DNA of 5,604 nucleotides from an uncultured Eubacteriales bacterium (GTDB taxonomy: Bacteria > Bacillota > Clostridia > Oscillospirales > Oscillospiraceae): the NCBI GenBank assembly GCA_900556535.1, contig USPI01000098.1, positions 1 through 5,604 of the forward strand, in the 5' to 3' direction. Below, one piece after another: positions 5,541 through 5,604 of this stretch. Every line of letters starts with the position of its first letter. The stretch's first letter is position 1. The position numbers and the translations under genes were made by a program. The notes under the pieces were generated by a model. It worked only from the letters and a program-made list of their open reading frames with translations. It made no database searches and was not told the origin of the DNA.

Positions 5541-5580
5541 TCAGCGTGTCAAAAAAGTCTGTGACTTTTTTGCACGCTGA
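5541..5580. repeat. Long hairpin (18 bp with one bulge, 3-base loop) upstream of the symporter operon
   Basis: TCAGCGTG (5541-5548) pairs with CACGCTGA (5573-5580). After a single bulged T at 5549, CAAAAAAGTC (5550-5559) pairs with GACTTTTTTG (5563-5572), leaving a TGT loop. The A6 and T6 tracts are inside the stem, so on neither strand does a T-run follow the full hairpin, unlike an ordinary terminator. It occupies the -35 region of the candidate symporter promoter. It may be an operator, a weak bidirectional terminator (inner stem GTC/GAC plus T6), or one copy of a dispersed palindromic repeat. Confidence 0.75.
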
Positions 5581-5604
5581 AAAAACGCCACATTTTTTGT
5601 GAAG

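Overview
The window looks like chromosomal DNA from an anaerobic Gram-positive Clostridia, most likely a gut-type Oscillospirales/Ruminococcaceae relative. That placement is inferred from the clostridial-style regulator-desulfurase-scaffold iron-sulfur cluster operon without chaperones or ferredoxin, strong AGGAGG-type ribosome binding sites, sigma-A-like promoters, and GC-rich genes separated by AT-rich gaps. No rRNA, tRNA, CRISPR array, transposase or integrase was seen.

Left part, plus strand (about 200-2473): a compact Fe-S biogenesis operon. An Rrf2/IscR-type regulator with three cluster-ligating cysteines (274-702) is followed by a NifS/IscS-type cysteine desulfurase (765-1952) and a NifU/IscU-type scaffold (1999-2433). 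The desulfurase takes sulfur from cysteine, the scaffold assembles the cluster, and the regulator probably senses cluster supply. A 54-bp nested inverted repeat covers an extended -10 promoter in front of the regulator. A second, near-consensus promoter overlaps the regulator's stop codon and would drive the two enzymes separately. The unit ends in a perfect bidirectional terminator (2443-2473). The first 200 bases hold no gene, but carry hairpins and a plausible leftward promoter and ribosome binding site for a gene starting at or beyond the left edge.

Right part, minus strand (5540 down to 2484): three genes read towards the Fe-S operon. In transcription order they are a GPH-family (melibiose-type) sugar/cation symporter (5509-4043), a PIG-L/LmbE-type metal-dependent N-deacetylase (4046-3282) coupled to it by an ATGA overlap, and a membrane TraX-family protein (3254-2484) starting 27 bases later. 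The set suggests uptake and acetyl-group chemistry of an amino sugar or glycoside, but the substrate is unknown. A 40-base, 18-pair hairpin of unusual form lies just upstream of the symporter's -10-like box. The two transcription units converge on the shared terminator.

Most of the window is recognisable. The less ordinary parts are the layered control of the Fe-S operon, the transporter-deacetylase-TraX combination, the CxxC tail on the scaffold, and the long hairpin at the right edge.
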